64,000 nucleotides of DNA from Shimia sp047124445 (GCF_047124445.1 NZ_CP138921.1:4278001-4342000); one strand, 5' to 3'; positions 34,808-44,200 are shown, counted from the first letter of the stretch. Made by a program: numbers and translations. The notes: generated by a model not told the origin, from the sequence alone.

Positions 34808-35329
34808 ATGTTTGATCTGGGTTGGACCGAGCTTCTGCTCATTGGCATCGTGGCGCTCATCGTGGTGGGGCCCAAAGACCTGCCGGTGATGTTCCGCACG
34901 GTGGGGCGTTTTGTCGGCAAAGCCAAAGGCATGGCGCGGGAATTTTCCTCTGCCATGAATCAGGCGGCGGATCAGGCAGGCGTCAAGGATGTGACCGACA
35001 CCCTGAAAGGGGCCACCGATGGGTTGGACAAGGTCACCAATCCTTTGAAATCGGCCACTGATGCGCTCAACGATTCCGTGGGGGAAGTGAAACGCTCCAT
35101 GTCCTATGAGCCGGGCGCTGAGACCACACGCCTGTCCAAGGAGCGCGCGGAAGCGGCGGAGAAGATCCGCCAGAAATCCGCCGAAATGGCGCAAGAACGT
35201 CTGGACCGGGAAGCCGCTGAAAAGGCCGCTGCCGAGGACGCCGAGAAAGCCGCTCGCAAACAAGCGCGCAGCTATGATCCGGCCCCAACGCCCCCGGCCA
35301 AGACCGCCGCGAAGAAGGATGAGGCATGA
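34808..35329 (+). CDS. tatB: Sec-independent translocase subunit TatB
   Basis: 173 residues. N-terminal MFDLGWTELLLIGIVALIVVGPKDLP is the TatB transmembrane helix with its conserved glutamate and GP hinge. A long amphipathic and then Ala/Glu/Lys-rich charged helical region follows. TatB forms the receptor with TatC. It overlaps tatC by four bases. Confidence 0.92.
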   Translation: MFDLGWTELLLIGIVALIVVGPKDLPVMFRTVGRFVGKAKGMAREFSSAMNQAADQAGVKDVTDTLKGATDGLDKVTNPLKSATDALNDSVGEVKRSMSYEPGAETTRLSKERAEAAEKIRQKSAEMAQERLDREAAEKAAAEDAEKAARKQARSYDPAPTPPAKTAAKKDEA

Positions 35330-36252
35330 GCTCAACTGACGAAATCGAAGACAGCTCCGCCCCGCTGATCGAGCACCTGGCGGAGCTGCGCACGCGGCTC
35401 ATTCGCTCTGTGCTGGCCTTTCTGGTGGGCATGGTGTTGGCCTTTGTGGTCGCAGAACCAACACTGCAATTCTTGTTGGGCCCCATTGAGGAAACCCTGC
35501 GCGCGCTGGGCGATCCATCGCCAACGATGCAGTACACCTCGCCGCAGGAATACCTCTTCACACTGTTCCGCATCTCCATGGTAGGGGGCTTTGTGCTGGC
35601 GTTCCCGGTGATCGCGTTCCAGCTGTGGCGCTTCGTGGCGCCGGGTCTGTACAAAAACGAGCGTGGGGCTTTCCTACCTTTCATGATTGCCTCGCCCTTC
35701 ATGTTTATGCTCGGCGCGGCCTTTGCGCATTTCGTTGTGACCCCGCTGGCGATGGCCTTCTTTTTGGGCTTCACCGATGTGAGCTCGATCTTTGCCAACC
35801 TGCTCGCCAGCACGACAAGCGACATGCCCGCTGGCTCTGTTGTGGTTCCTGAAACCGACAGCGGCATTAAGATTACCTTCTTTGGTAAGGTGAACGAAAG
35901 CTTGGACATCTCGCTGAAATTCATCATGGCCTTTGGCCTCTGCTTCCAGCTGCCAGTTCTGTTAACGCTTATGGGCAAGGCTGGCCTGGTGAACGCGGAA
36001 GGCCTCGGCCGCGTGCGCAAATACGCTATGGTGGGCATTCTGGTACTGGCCGCCTTGGTCACTCCCCCAGACGTCACCACACAGCTGATCCTGTTTGTGG
36101 TGGTCTACGGCCTCTACGAAGTCTCGATCTTCCTGGTGCGCCGCGTGGACAAGCAACGCGTCGCCAAGCTCAAAGCCGAAGGTGTCTACTTTGAAGATGA
36201 CGAAGAAGGTGAAGACGAGGCAGACATCGCCGACGCGGAAAGCCACAAGTAA
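35326..36252 (+). CDS. tatC: Sec-independent translocase subunit TatC
   Basis: 308 residues with six transmembrane helices. The cytosolic N-terminus contains PLIEHLAELRTRLIRS, the twin-arginine signal-peptide binding region, and the first periplasmic loop has PSPTMQYTSPQEY. Slightly long because of a periplasmic insertion (SSIFANLLASTTSDMPAGSVVVPETDSGIK) and an acidic C-terminal tail. tatA-B-C form one operon ended by the terminator at 36276. Confidence 0.95.
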   Translation: MSSTDEIEDSSAPLIEHLAELRTRLIRSVLAFLVGMVLAFVVAEPTLQFLLGPIEETLRALGDPSPTMQYTSPQEYLFTLFRISMVGGFVLAFPVIAFQLWRFVAPGLYKNERGAFLPFMIASPFMFMLGAAFAHFVVTPLAMAFFLGFTDVSSIFANLLASTTSDMPAGSVVVPETDSGIKITFFGKVNESLDISLKFIMAFGLCFQLPVLLTLMGKAGLVNAEGLGRVRKYAMVGILVLAALVTPPDVTTQLILFVVVYGLYEVSIFLVRRVDKQRVAKLKAEGVYFEDDEEGEDEADIADAESHK

Positions 36253-36275
36253 GCCTGTCTCAGGCTGAGAGTTTG

Positions 36276-36304
36276 GGTGCATCCCTTTTGGGGTGCACCT
36301 TTTT
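36276..36304 (+). terminator. Intrinsic terminator of tatABC
   Basis: GGTGCATCCC (36276-36285), TTTT, GGGGTGCACC (36290-36299), a 10-bp stem with one G-U pair, followed by TTTTT. Confidence 0.9.
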
Positions 36305-36370
36305 CTTTGGCCTCTTGTTGTCCCGCCACGAACATGGTCTGTATCGCCCGAAGACAGCAGGAGGCCCGCC

Positions 36371-37213
36371 ATGGATGACACCACTTTGACCCGCATCGCC
36401 GAGGCGTTGGAACGCATGGCACCGGCCCCCATGACTGCGCCGGATTTCGCTGCCGCCGATGGGTTTGTCTGGCATGTGGATCCGGACCGACTGGAGCCTG
36501 TGGCCAAGATCAACCGCGTGTCTCTCGACTTGCTGGTCGGCATCGACCGCTCCCGGGACACGCTGCTGGACAACACCCGCCAATTTGCGCGCGGACTGCC
36601 CGCCAACAACGCCCTGCTTTGGGGCGCGCGGGGCATGGGAAAATCCTCCGTCGTGAAAGCTGTGCACGCTCAAGTCATTGCTGAAGGCCTGCCGCTCAAG
36701 ATCGTAGAGCTGCAACGCGAAGACCTACCTTCTGTAGCACGGCTCCTGAACCTCCTGCGCGCCAGCGAGGAACGCTTCCTGCTGTTCTGTGACGACCTCA
36801 GCTTTAGCCACGATGACCAGCACTACAAATCGCTCAAGGCCGTGCTGGACGGCGGCATTGAAGGGCGGCCTGACAATGTGGTGTTCTACGCCACCTCCAA
36901 CCGCCGCCACCTGATGCCGCGCGACATGATCGAAAACGAACGCAGCTCGGCGATCAACCCGTCTGAGGCTGTAGAAGAGAAAGTCTCCCTGTCCGACCGC
37001 TTTGGCCTCTGGCTGGGTTTCCACCCATGCTCGCAGGACCAATATCTCGCGATGATCGATGGCTACTGCACCGCTCATGGCGTGACTGTGGACGCAGAGC
37101 GCCTGCGCGCGGAGGCCATCGAATGGCAAGCCACACGCGGCGCCCGCTCTGGCCGTGTCGCGTGGCAGTTCTTTGTTGATTTGGCAGGTCGCGAGGGCGT
37201 CGCGTTGGAATAA
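36371..37213 (+). CDS. DUF815-type AAA ATPase
   Basis: 280 residues. Walker A WGARGMGKSS (about residues 83-92) and Walker B FLLFCDDLSF, followed by the sensor-like VVFYATSNRRHLMPRDM. This is the DUF815 family of AAA+ proteins found widely in alphaproteobacteria near nlpD and secDF; the biochemical role is not established. Start ATG at 36371 is set by AGGAGG at 36359-36364; a longer upstream frame overlaps the tatC terminator and is rejected. Convergent with nlpD. Confidence 0.87.
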   Translation: MDDTTLTRIAEALERMAPAPMTAPDFAAADGFVWHVDPDRLEPVAKINRVSLDLLVGIDRSRDTLLDNTRQFARGLPANNALLWGARGMGKSSVVKAVHAQVIAEGLPLKIVELQREDLPSVARLLNLLRASEERFLLFCDDLSFSHDDQHYKSLKAVLDGGIEGRPDNVVFYATSNRRHLMPRDMIENERSSAINPSEAVEEKVSLSDRFGLWLGFHPCSQDQYLAMIDGYCTAHGVTVDAERLRAEAIEWQATRGARSGRVAWQFFVDLAGREGVALE

Positions 37214-37231
37214 CGGCGACGCCTTTCGCGC

Positions 37232-38437
37232 TTATTTGAGGTAGGGGGCCGGGTCGACGCTGTCAAAGCCCTCGCGCACCTCAAAGTGCACAAAGCTGTT
37301 CTCCGCAGGCAGCACAGCCATGCTTTGCCCGCGCTTTACGCTGGCACCCTTTTTCACCTTCACACCGTCCACGTTGTAGTAGACCGTCATCAGGTTGTTG
37401 GGGTGGCGCACCACCAGAATGGTCACGTCATCCGCGTCTTTGGTGATCGCCGCTACTGTGCCATCTGCCGCTGCAGACACCGGTGCGCCAGCCTCGGCCG
37501 CAATGTCGATGCCGTTGTTTTTGCCTTTGGAGTAGGGGCGGATCACCTTGCCGGACACCGGGTAGCTCATCGCAGCTTTGCTCGCGCTCTGCTGCTGCGC
37601 AAGGTTTGGGCTCTCTGGTTTTGCGACTGGTGTCGCGGCCGCCACGGTGTTGTCTTCCGGCAAAGGCTTGGAGGCGCTTGGCGGGGTAGGCGTTGGCGAG
37701 CCTTCGCCCGGTTTGGTGGTTGTCGCTGCCGCGGTCGCCGCCGCGGCTTTGCGCTTGGCTTCCGCTTCCGGGTCCACTGGCGGGATCAGCAGGATCTGGT
37801 TTTCACGAATGGTGAAATCGCTGCCCAACCCGTTCCACTCTGCCAAAGACCGCACGGAGACGTTATAGAGTCGCGCAATGGTAAAGGCCGTCTCGCCGCG
37901 TTTCACCTTATGGCGCACCGGCTCCACACCTGTCTGCCCACCGGGTTTTGGCGTCGCCACCGGCTGCAGGGTCTCGGTCTCAACAGACGTGTCGGCGTTG
38001 TTGATAGCACCACCCGCCAGCGCAGCAATGTCCACGCCGCCCGGCGCGGTCACCATGCCGGTGCCGCCCGTCGCGGCAGACGGCTCCGCCACGCGGCGGG
38101 GCAGGGTAACCACTTCGCCCTCACGCAGCTGCGCGTCCAACGCGATGCCGTTTGTGCGGCTCAACTCTTCGGCCGGAATGCCCACGCGCTGGGACACATC
38201 CGCCAGCGTGTCGCCCCGTTTGGCCACCGCCACCTGATAACTTGGATAAGAGATCACACCGCGATCATCCGGTTCAGGCCGGGTTGCAGTGGCGGTTTGT
38301 GCCGCCTCAGTGGTGTCCAATCCGCCGCCGAGGTCTCCCCGGAAGTCGTAATCCAGCGTGTCCAAACAGCCGCTCATCACGGTCAGCGCCAGCCCTGCGC
38401 CGATCAACCGGGTGTTCTTGGATGAGAAAACTGCCAT
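37232..38437 (-). CDS. nlpD: NlpD-like LysM/M23 lipoprotein
   Basis: 401 residues. Export signal with lipobox VMSGC (Cys24). Two LysM peptidoglycan-binding modules at about 68-113 and 173-217, separated by Pro/Thr-rich linkers, then an M23 (LytM) domain at about 300-401. The usual zinc ligands are replaced (NNGIDIAAEAG, VTVYYNVDG-like and FVHFEVREG), as in E. coli NlpD, so it likely activates amidases rather than cutting peptidoglycan itself. Follows surE and pcm on the same strand, the classical order. Confidence 0.88.
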   Translation of the reverse strand: MAVFSSKNTRLIGAGLALTVMSGCLDTLDYDFRGDLGGGLDTTEAAQTATATRPEPDDRGVISYPSYQVAVAKRGDTLADVSQRVGIPAEELSRTNGIALDAQLREGEVVTLPRRVAEPSAATGGTGMVTAPGGVDIAALAGGAINNADTSVETETLQPVATPKPGGQTGVEPVRHKVKRGETAFTIARLYNVSVRSLAEWNGLGSDFTIRENQILLIPPVDPEAEAKRKAAAATAAATTTKPGEGSPTPTPPSASKPLPEDNTVAAATPVAKPESPNLAQQQSASKAAMSYPVSGKVIRPYSKGKNNGIDIAAEAGAPVSAAADGTVAAITKDADDVTILVVRHPNNLMTVYYNVDGVKVKKGASVKRGQSMAVLPAENSFVHFEVREGFDSVDPAPYLK

Positions 38438-38564
38438 CTCGATGTCCTCACATGCGGCGCCCTGTTACCGGGGGTCTGCTGCCAATGCCGCGTCTGTTGT
38501 TCGCTTCGTTAAGCTTCCAAATGGGCGAGCCGTCACCCTTTGCCAAGGGGAAAGCCCAATCAAA

Positions 38565-39221
38565 TCAATCATTCTCTCGCGCGACGCCCTCAAGCAATGG
38601 CACAAAACGCACCGAGCGCAATTCGTCATAGTCCAGCCCGTTTTCCGTTTTGCGCACCCGAATGAGGCTCTGCACCGCATCCGACTGCCCCACGGGCACC
38701 ACCATAATACCGCCGATCTTCAGTTGCGCCAAGAGGGGGCCGGGTGGGTCCTCTGCGGCGGCGGTCACAATGATCTTGTCAAACGGTGCCTGATCCGGAA
38801 GTCCAAAGCTGCCATCGCTGATCAGGGAGGTGATATTCACGATGCCCAGCTGGTCAAAAATCACCCGCGCTTCCTGCACCAGCCGCTTATGCCGGTCCAC
38901 CGTATAGACCCGCCGCGCCAGATGGCTGAGGATTGCGGCCTGATAGCCAGACCCGGTGCCCACTTCGAGCACCTTGTCGCGTGGGGTCAGCTCTAACGCT
39001 TGCGTCATCAACCCAACCACGGAGGGCTGCGAGATGGTCTGCCCGCAGGCAATCGGCAGCGGCGTGTCTTCATACGCCCGCTCGGCAAACAGGCCCCGCA
39101 CAAACAACCCGCGGTCCACTTGTTCCATCGCGGTCAGCACAGCAGGCTCCGTCACCCCACGCGAACGCAGGGCAAACAGGAACTGCATTTTGCGTTCAGC
39201 AAGCGCGTCAGGGTCGGTCAT
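38565..39221 (-). CDS. pcm: Protein-L-isoaspartate O-methyltransferase
   Basis: 218 residues. Repairs isoaspartyl residues using SAM. The SAM-binding motif LEVGTGSGYQAAIL is near residue 85 and the family-typical ISQPSVVGLMTQAL precedes it. It overlaps surE by four bases; the surE-pcm-nlpD order is widely conserved. Confidence 0.94.
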   Translation of the reverse strand: MTDPDALAERKMQFLFALRSRGVTEPAVLTAMEQVDRGLFVRGLFAERAYEDTPLPIACGQTISQPSVVGLMTQALELTPRDKVLEVGTGSGYQAAILSHLARRVYTVDRHKRLVQEARVIFDQLGIVNITSLISDGSFGLPDQAPFDKIIVTAAAEDPPGPLLAQLKIGGIMVVPVGQSDAVQSLIRVRKTENGLDYDELRSVRFVPLLEGVAREND

Positions 39222-40000
39222 TCAATGCCTTTCAGCGCCGCAAGTGTGTCATGTGCCGTGAGGTCTGCGCGCATCGGCGTCACCGAGGTGTAGCCATCAA
39301 GGTTGACGGTCGCATCCGTGCCCTCGCCAGACGGGTTCTGCTGATCACCGCCCCGGGCCCACAGGAAGCGACGCCCAGACGGTGCGTTGTGCGGTTCAAC
39401 CGAAAACTTGGTGCCTTGGCGTAAGCCCTGCGCCACAACCCGCGTGCCTTTGACGTCTTTGGCCAGAACAGGCGGGAAGTTCACGTTGTAAAACAAGCCA
39501 TAGGGATGGTTGTTGGCCGGATTTGCATCAAGGATCTTACGCACAACCGCGGCCCCAAATGCGCCCGCGGCCTCAAACGGATCGTCGGCGGTGAAGTTTT
39601 TCGGCCCCAGAAACTGTGACAGCGCAAAAGACGGGATGCCCTGCAACGCGCCTTCAATCGCCGCCCCCAAGGTGCCGGAATACAGCGCGTTTTCGGCAGA
39701 GTTGTTGCCCCGGTTCACGCCGGACAGGATCAACTCAGGTGGCGCGTCCTTCATAACGTCATGCACGCCGGCCAGCACGCAATCCGCCGGGCTGCCTTCG
39801 GCCGCATAGCGCCGTTCGCCCATTTGGGCGATCATCGTTGGATGGGTGTAGCTGATGCAATGGCCCACACCGGATTGCTCAAACGCAGGCGCCACACACC
39901 AGACTTCGCCATCCGGTCCGGCCAGCTCCGCTGCAATCCGCTCCAGAACGGCCAGTCCCGGCGCGTTGATACCGTCGTCATTGGTGATGAGAATACGCAT
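39218..40000 (-). CDS. surE: 5'/3'-nucleotidase SurE
   Basis: 260 residues. MRILITNDDGINAPG carries the paired aspartates that bind the metal (Asp8, Asp9), and SGVNRGNNSAENALYSGTLGAA the second conserved block. Dephosphorylates nucleoside monophosphates in stress survival. I set the start at ATG 40000; upstream in-frame starts add an unconserved Cys-rich tail. Overlaps pcm by four bases. Confidence 0.94.
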   Translation of the reverse strand: MRILITNDDGINAPGLAVLERIAAELAGPDGEVWCVAPAFEQSGVGHCISYTHPTMIAQMGERRYAAEGSPADCVLAGVHDVMKDAPPELILSGVNRGNNSAENALYSGTLGAAIEGALQGIPSFALSQFLGPKNFTADDPFEAAGAFGAAVVRKILDANPANNHPYGLFYNVNFPPVLAKDVKGTRVVAQGLRQGTKFSVEPHNAPSGRRFLWARGGDQQNPSGEGTDATVNLDGYTSVTPMRADLTAHDTLAALKGIE

Positions 40001-40111
40001 ATGCCTGCCCCAATTGTCTGCTGACATCCTGTCTAGTGGAGCCATGCAAAGGGGGCAAGGCACGTGGTGTCGCTGGCCTCAATCGTTGCGGTGATGCCAG
40101 CGTTTTGAGCC

Positions 40112-40786
40112 TTAAAGGCCGATCTCGGCCATCAAGCGCGCCGCTTCCTCGCGGGGATGCACAAGGCTGTCCTTGTCTTCGCCAGGGAAGAACCGCGCAC
40201 GGGTGCCGGTGGGCATGCCGCGTGGGCTGAGGATCGACACGGTTGGGCCGATATTGGTGGTCTCTGCTTGCCAGCTTTTGGCCAGTGCGATCTGCGCCGC
40301 CTTGGTAGCACCATATGAGCCAAAGAACTTCTCGCCGGCGTGGTTGTCCTCAAAGAACACCGCATGGCCCGTATCGCCCAGCAGCGGGCTCATGAACGGG
40401 ATCAGGCGCGCCACAGCGTCCACATTGATCGACAGCGACTTCTGCCAGTCTTTGGCATCGATATGATCGGTGGGTGTCAATGGCGCACCATGCGCCGCCG
40501 TGTGGATCCACAGGTCCACTTTGCCCCAACGATCATGGATTGAGCGGCACAGCTGCGCCATGGCATCGGCATTGGTGATGTCCATCGGTGCCAGGGTGGA
40601 TTTGCCCCCCTTGGCCTGAATGCGATCGTCCAGATCTTCCAGCGCACCGGTGGTGCGGGCCACCGCCACCACGTGGTAAGCGGGCACAAGCGCCTCTGCA
40701 AAAGCGGCACCAAGGCCGCGGGATGCGCCGGTGATCAGCGCGATTTTCTCGCCGGAGGCGTCGGGGGTGTTGGACGTATCACTCAT
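40112..40786 (-). CDS. SDR-family NAD(P)-dependent oxidoreductase
   Basis: 224 residues. TGASRGLG cofactor loop near residue 18, and the catalytic YxxxK is intact (SYGATK). Active in this group as an oxidoreductase of unknown substrate; the NGPTVSILSPRGMPTG-like C-terminal region is typical of the group that lies near purF in Rhodobacterales. Start ATG at 40786; seven residues of upstream frame are rejected. Confidence 0.85.
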   Translation of the reverse strand: MSDTSNTPDASGEKIALITGASRGLGAAFAEALVPAYHVVAVARTTGALEDLDDRIQAKGGKSTLAPMDITNADAMAQLCRSIHDRWGKVDLWIHTAAHGAPLTPTDHIDAKDWQKSLSINVDAVARLIPFMSPLLGDTGHAVFFEDNHAGEKFFGSYGATKAAQIALAKSWQAETTNIGPTVSILSPRGMPTGTRARFFPGEDKDSLVHPREEAARLMAEIGL

Positions 40787-40831
40787 AGGCCGATGCAATG
40801 CGACCAAAGCGGCACAAGGTCAAGAGGCAAG

Positions 40832-40877
40832 CAAGTCGCAGGGGGGGACAGGAACGGCCATCTCCCCGCGCGACTTG
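40832..40877 (-). terminator. Long stem-loop after PilP/GspC-like gene
   Basis: CAAGTCGC (40832-40839) pairs perfectly with GCGACTTG (40870-40877), with G-rich and C-rich segments inside that can extend the stem. It lies between the stop of the upstream - strand gene (40883) and the SDR start. No T-run. Confidence 0.45.
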
Positions 40878-40882
40878 GGGGA

Positions 40883-41140
40883 TTAGTTGGGCATCGACAA
40901 ACGTGTCGTGCCGTGGCCTGCGTTGAGCACCACATTGTCTTCGCCAATGGCCACCACTTTGCCGGAGGGCGTGCGGTCGCCAAGTTCAACGCGCAGGGTT
41001 TTGCCCCCAGCGGTCATCAACAAGGCGCGTGGGTTTTTCGGACTGCCCATCACGCCAATCAAAGTCAGGCGGGAGCGGTTCTTCAGCACACCGGATTGCG
41101 TGGCCTGCGCGGCCACGTGGGAAGGAGTCTTGGAGGACAT
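40883..41140 (-). CDS. Small PilP/GspC-like protein
   Basis: 85 residues. After a short charged N-terminus, LTLIGVMGSPKNPRALLMTAGGKTLRVELGDRTPSGKVVAIGEDNVVL has the beta-strand pattern of the HR domain of type II secretion GspC and type IV pilus PilP proteins. No signal peptide or membrane anchor is visible and no pilus or type II genes are near. The assignment is by pattern only. It may be a detached or reduced domain. Confidence 0.55.
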   Translation of the reverse strand: MSSKTPSHVAAQATQSGVLKNRSRLTLIGVMGSPKNPRALLMTAGGKTLRVELGDRTPSGKVVAIGEDNVVLNAGHGTTRLSMPN

Positions 41141-41279
41141 GATACTGCCTGTGTTTGTGAGCGGTGGCGGCTATATAGTTGGAGGGTCGTGAGCCGCCAG
41201 ACAGGCGTAGCGTATTTGTAGTTAAGGACCGCTAAACAGGCGGTCGATTGCCAAAGAAAAAAGGCGAATGTGGCGGATT

Positions 41280-41849
41280 TCAGCCCATCAGGTGCGGACG
41301 CAGGTCCTCGCCACAAGCCGCGTATATTTCCAGCAGTTGATCAAAAGAAATACCCTCTGCCTGTGCTTGTGCCAGCGGTCCTGCAATGGCCGTCAGATGG
41401 GGTCTTTCGGCGCCTGATTCTGCCGGTTTCAAGGCACAGGCAATCGGCTCGTCGCTCTCAAACAGCGGCAGGTCATTCATCAACCAGGCTGCGGCTCCTG
41501 CAAAACCGGTGTCCTCGCCCGTTGCATCCAGCACGTAGGCTTTGAAGTCTTCCACCGCCAGGCTGGCCCATGCGCCAAACAGGAAGACTTCGTCGCTGCC
41601 GCGAACGGGTAGGGGTACCACGCAATGGACAAAGCGCAGATCCTCAAACACACAGAGGTCGGCGGTCAACACATCGTCGCCGACGGTCAGTGTGTCACCG
41701 TCACCATCAGTTAACGGGCCATGCGGCCAGCAATCTGGCTGTCCAAAGCCCATATCAACAATGCCGCCGAAGCTACGCCCGCAACATTTGCAGGCGTAGG
41801 TGGGATCGTTCAACCGCTGCCAGCGGCTATCAAGCGCCAGCAGGTTCAC
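41280..41849 (-). CDS. DUF2199-like protein
   Basis: About 189 residues. A CxxC zinc-like pair (ACKCCGRSFGG) is followed by DMGFGQPDCWPHG and later WASLAVEDFKAYV, the pattern of DUF2199, whose function is unknown. I choose the GTG at 41849, which begins NLLALDSRWQRL just after the purF stop; a GTG at 41882 inside purF is the alternative. Soluble. A hairpin GACCGC/GCGGTC follows at 41227-41245. Confidence 0.78.
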   Translation of the reverse strand: MNLLALDSRWQRLNDPTYACKCCGRSFGGIVDMGFGQPDCWPHGPLTDGDGDTLTVGDDVLTADLCVFEDLRFVHCVVPLPVRGSDEVFLFGAWASLAVEDFKAYVLDATGEDTGFAGAAAWLMNDLPLFESDEPIACALKPAESGAERPHLTAIAGPLAQAQAEGISFDQLLEIYAACGEDLRPHLMG

Positions 41850-41853
41850 GCGC

Positions 41854-43383
41854 TCACCCCTGAGAGGTTGCCAAAGTGGCACCGTTCCAGCTTGCGCCGG
41901 GCGTTGGAGCCTCTTCGATCTTTTTGCTTACCCGGCTGCTGCCTTCGAGCGCAGCTAGATACTCCGGCGTCACGCCGCCGGTGATGTAGTTGCCATCAAA
42001 GCAGGAGCAATCAAACTGGTCGATCTCCGGGTTGCCTTCCTTCGTGGCCCAGATCAGGTCTTCCAGTTTTTGATAGAACAACGCATCCGCACCAAGTTCT
42101 TCGCGGATATCTTCCACGCTTTTGCCGTTGGCAATCAGCTCGTGTTTGGTGGGCATGTCGATGCCATACACGTTTGGATGCGCCACGGGTGGGGAGGCCG
42201 AGGCAATGTAGACCTTCTTCGCGCCTGCCTCGCGGCACATTTGCACGATCTTCTTGATGGTGTTGCCACGCACAATGCTGTCGTCAATCAACAGGATGTT
42301 GCGGCCCTCCATCTCGCGCGGGATGGCGTTCAGCTTCCGGCGCACGGACTTCTGACGCTCTTCCTGACCCGGCATAATAAACGTTCGGCCCACGTAACGG
42401 TTTTTCACCAGTGCCTCACGATAGCGGATGCCGGTGATGTTGCTGACTTCCAGCGCCACAGGGCGCGCACTGTCCGGCACTGGGATGATCGCGTCGATGT
42501 CCAGACCGCTCTCTTGCACCTGTTTGGCGAGTGTTTTGCCCATGCGGATCTGCGCCTGATACACAGACACACCGTCAAGCACGCTGTCCGGCCGCGCCAG
42601 ATACACATATTCAAAGATGCAAGGTGTCAGCTTGCCTTCGACCGCCTGGAACTCATGCAGGTTGCCGTCCAGATCAACCAGCATCGCCTCACCTGGCTTC
42701 AGGTCGCGCAATTTATCAAAACCGTTGATGCCAAAAGCCACATCCTCAGAGGCAAATGCATAATCGTCGCCATCACCTTCTGCATCTCGCTTTGCAACGG
42801 AAAGCGGGCGAATGCCGTGGGGGTCGCGGAACGCCAGCATGCCCACACCGGCAATCAGGCAGACCACGGAATAGGCACCTTGCACGCGTTCCATGGTCAT
42901 TTTCACACCGGCAAAGATGTTGCGGATCGCATCGGCGCTGCCGTTGACTTTGATGGCATCGGCGACTTTGTCCGCCAATACGTTGAGCAGGATTTCACTG
43001 TCAGAGGTGGTCCGCAGATGGCGGGAATATTTCCCGGTCACCTTCTCGCGCTGTGCCTCGGTGTTGGTGATATTGCCGTTGTGCACCAGATAGATGCCAT
43101 ACGGCGCGTTTACAAAAAACGGTTGCGCCTCAGACGCTGACAGGCTGCCCGCGGTTGGATAGCGCACATGGCCCATGCCAATGCGGCCCGTCAGGGTTTC
43201 CGCATCGGACGGTTGAAACACGTCTTTGACCAAACCATTGGCCTTGCGCTCGCGAAAGAAGCCGCCTGTGTAGGTCACCACACCCGAGGCATCTTGCCCC
43301 CGGTGCTGCAACATCAAGAGACCATCGTAGATCTCTCCAAAGACGTCATGGTTTCGGTTGGCGATCCCCAAAATTCCGCACAC
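41854..43383 (-). CDS. purF: Amidophosphoribosyltransferase
   Basis: 509 residues; makes phosphoribosylamine, the first step of purine synthesis. It begins GTG-TGC-GGA, so after initiator processing Cys2 is the glutaminase nucleophile (MCGILGIAN); there is no propeptide. N-terminal Ntn glutaminase with HRGQDASG, C-terminal PRTase with ILLIDDSIVRGNT. The GTG start is certain because the cysteine must be exposed. GGGAG lies upstream. Usually linked to cvpA, but here three genes lie between them. Confidence 0.96.
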   Translation of the reverse strand: MCGILGIANRNHDVFGEIYDGLLMLQHRGQDASGVVTYTGGFFRERKANGLVKDVFQPSDAETLTGRIGMGHVRYPTAGSLSASEAQPFFVNAPYGIYLVHNGNITNTEAQREKVTGKYSRHLRTTSDSEILLNVLADKVADAIKVNGSADAIRNIFAGVKMTMERVQGAYSVVCLIAGVGMLAFRDPHGIRPLSVAKRDAEGDGDDYAFASEDVAFGINGFDKLRDLKPGEAMLVDLDGNLHEFQAVEGKLTPCIFEYVYLARPDSVLDGVSVYQAQIRMGKTLAKQVQESGLDIDAIIPVPDSARPVALEVSNITGIRYREALVKNRYVGRTFIMPGQEERQKSVRRKLNAIPREMEGRNILLIDDSIVRGNTIKKIVQMCREAGAKKVYIASASPPVAHPNVYGIDMPTKHELIANGKSVEDIREELGADALFYQKLEDLIWATKEGNPEIDQFDCSCFDGNYITGGVTPEYLAALEGSSRVSKKIEEAPTPGASWNGATLATSQG

Positions 43384-43632
43384 GGGCAGGGCTCCCTTCG
43401 TCAGGTTAGGCTAATGTGAGTGAGGCTGCGCAGCGAGGCACCAAAGGCGCAAGTCGTGAAGGGATACATCGCAGGCGGACAAGCCTTTGCTGTGCGCGGG
43501 TTGCGCCAGCTGAAAGGGTGGAAAAAACCACTGTCCACAGGGAGGCTCCGAATCCTGTTCTCGTGCTATGGCCTCTCTTAAGCGGTCCGCCCCGCCGTGT
43601 CACGAAAGGATCACAAATCAATTAGGCAAAAT
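43384..43632 (-). promoter_or_regulatory. purF upstream region
   Basis: 249 bases between purF and the DUF3859 gene. No gene is supported on either strand. The palindrome GCTGCGCAGC lies at about 43426-43435. This stretch should hold a purF promoter, since the upstream neighbour is not a purine gene, but I cannot pick a convincing -35/-10 pair. Confidence 0.3.
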
Positions 43633-44190
43633 TCAGGGACAACTCAGGACGGCCGCCTCCCCTTTATGTGAGGGCAAAAGATCGAAGCGATGGGTCATTA
43701 CCATTGTTTTATCTTCTTCCAGCAAAAAAAACATCCATTGCCCGGGAACAAGCTCGATCTCGTCTTCCAATGTGTACCCAACAAAAAAGGCGTGAGTGCC
43801 GGCTGGGGCGGTGACGGCCCAACTTTGGTCCGTACGCGCCTCTGGCCCCATAGGGGGGTGCGCAACAACTGCACGATAGTTTTTTGAATGCGCCGCGCTT
43901 TTTGAATAGAGAACAACGCCAAAGGACGTGCCTATTGAGGGGACAAAAGAGCTGCTGTCGGGCAAAATCTTGATGTCTGTCGCGGAGCCTTGCAGGACTT
44001 CACCGTCTATCGTGTCCTGCCCGGACAACACCGAAAGCTGTCTATCACCACAAACAATTCCAGCGCCCAAAGCTCCAAGCGACGTGTCGACGTAAATAGG
44101 CTCATCCGCTCTTGGTGGAATGGCGAATACTGCGCTCAGTATCCATAGGCTGCGCTTGATGGCGTCCAGAACCGCCCAAAATTACATCAT
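43633..44190 (-). pseudogene. DUF3859-like secreted protein, start apparently lost
   Basis: A conserved open frame codes for a signal-peptide-like segment (SLWILSAVFAIPPRA, cut near 44100) and a mature domain with FVPSIGTSFGVVLYS, VVAHPPMGPEARTDQSW and DEIELVPGQWMFFLLEED, typical of DUF3859. In frame, the only ATGs upstream (44190 and 44187) are immediately followed by TAA at 44182-44184. The next usual start is TTG at 44070, after the signal peptide. Either a nonsense mutation has inactivated the gene or a rare start (CTG 44169, ATT or ATC) is used. If TTG 44070 were used, the product (145 residues) would stay cytosolic. Confidence 0.6.
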
Positions 44191-44200
44191 TGCGAAAACT

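Noticed and set aside
37286..38425. + strand open frame opposite nlpD
   Set aside because: Antisense of LysM/M23 coding sequence; low-complexity, His/Arg-rich.
43406..43625. Small frames on both strands upstream of purF
   Set aside because: Composition and lack of ribosome-binding sites suggest chance frames in a promoter region.
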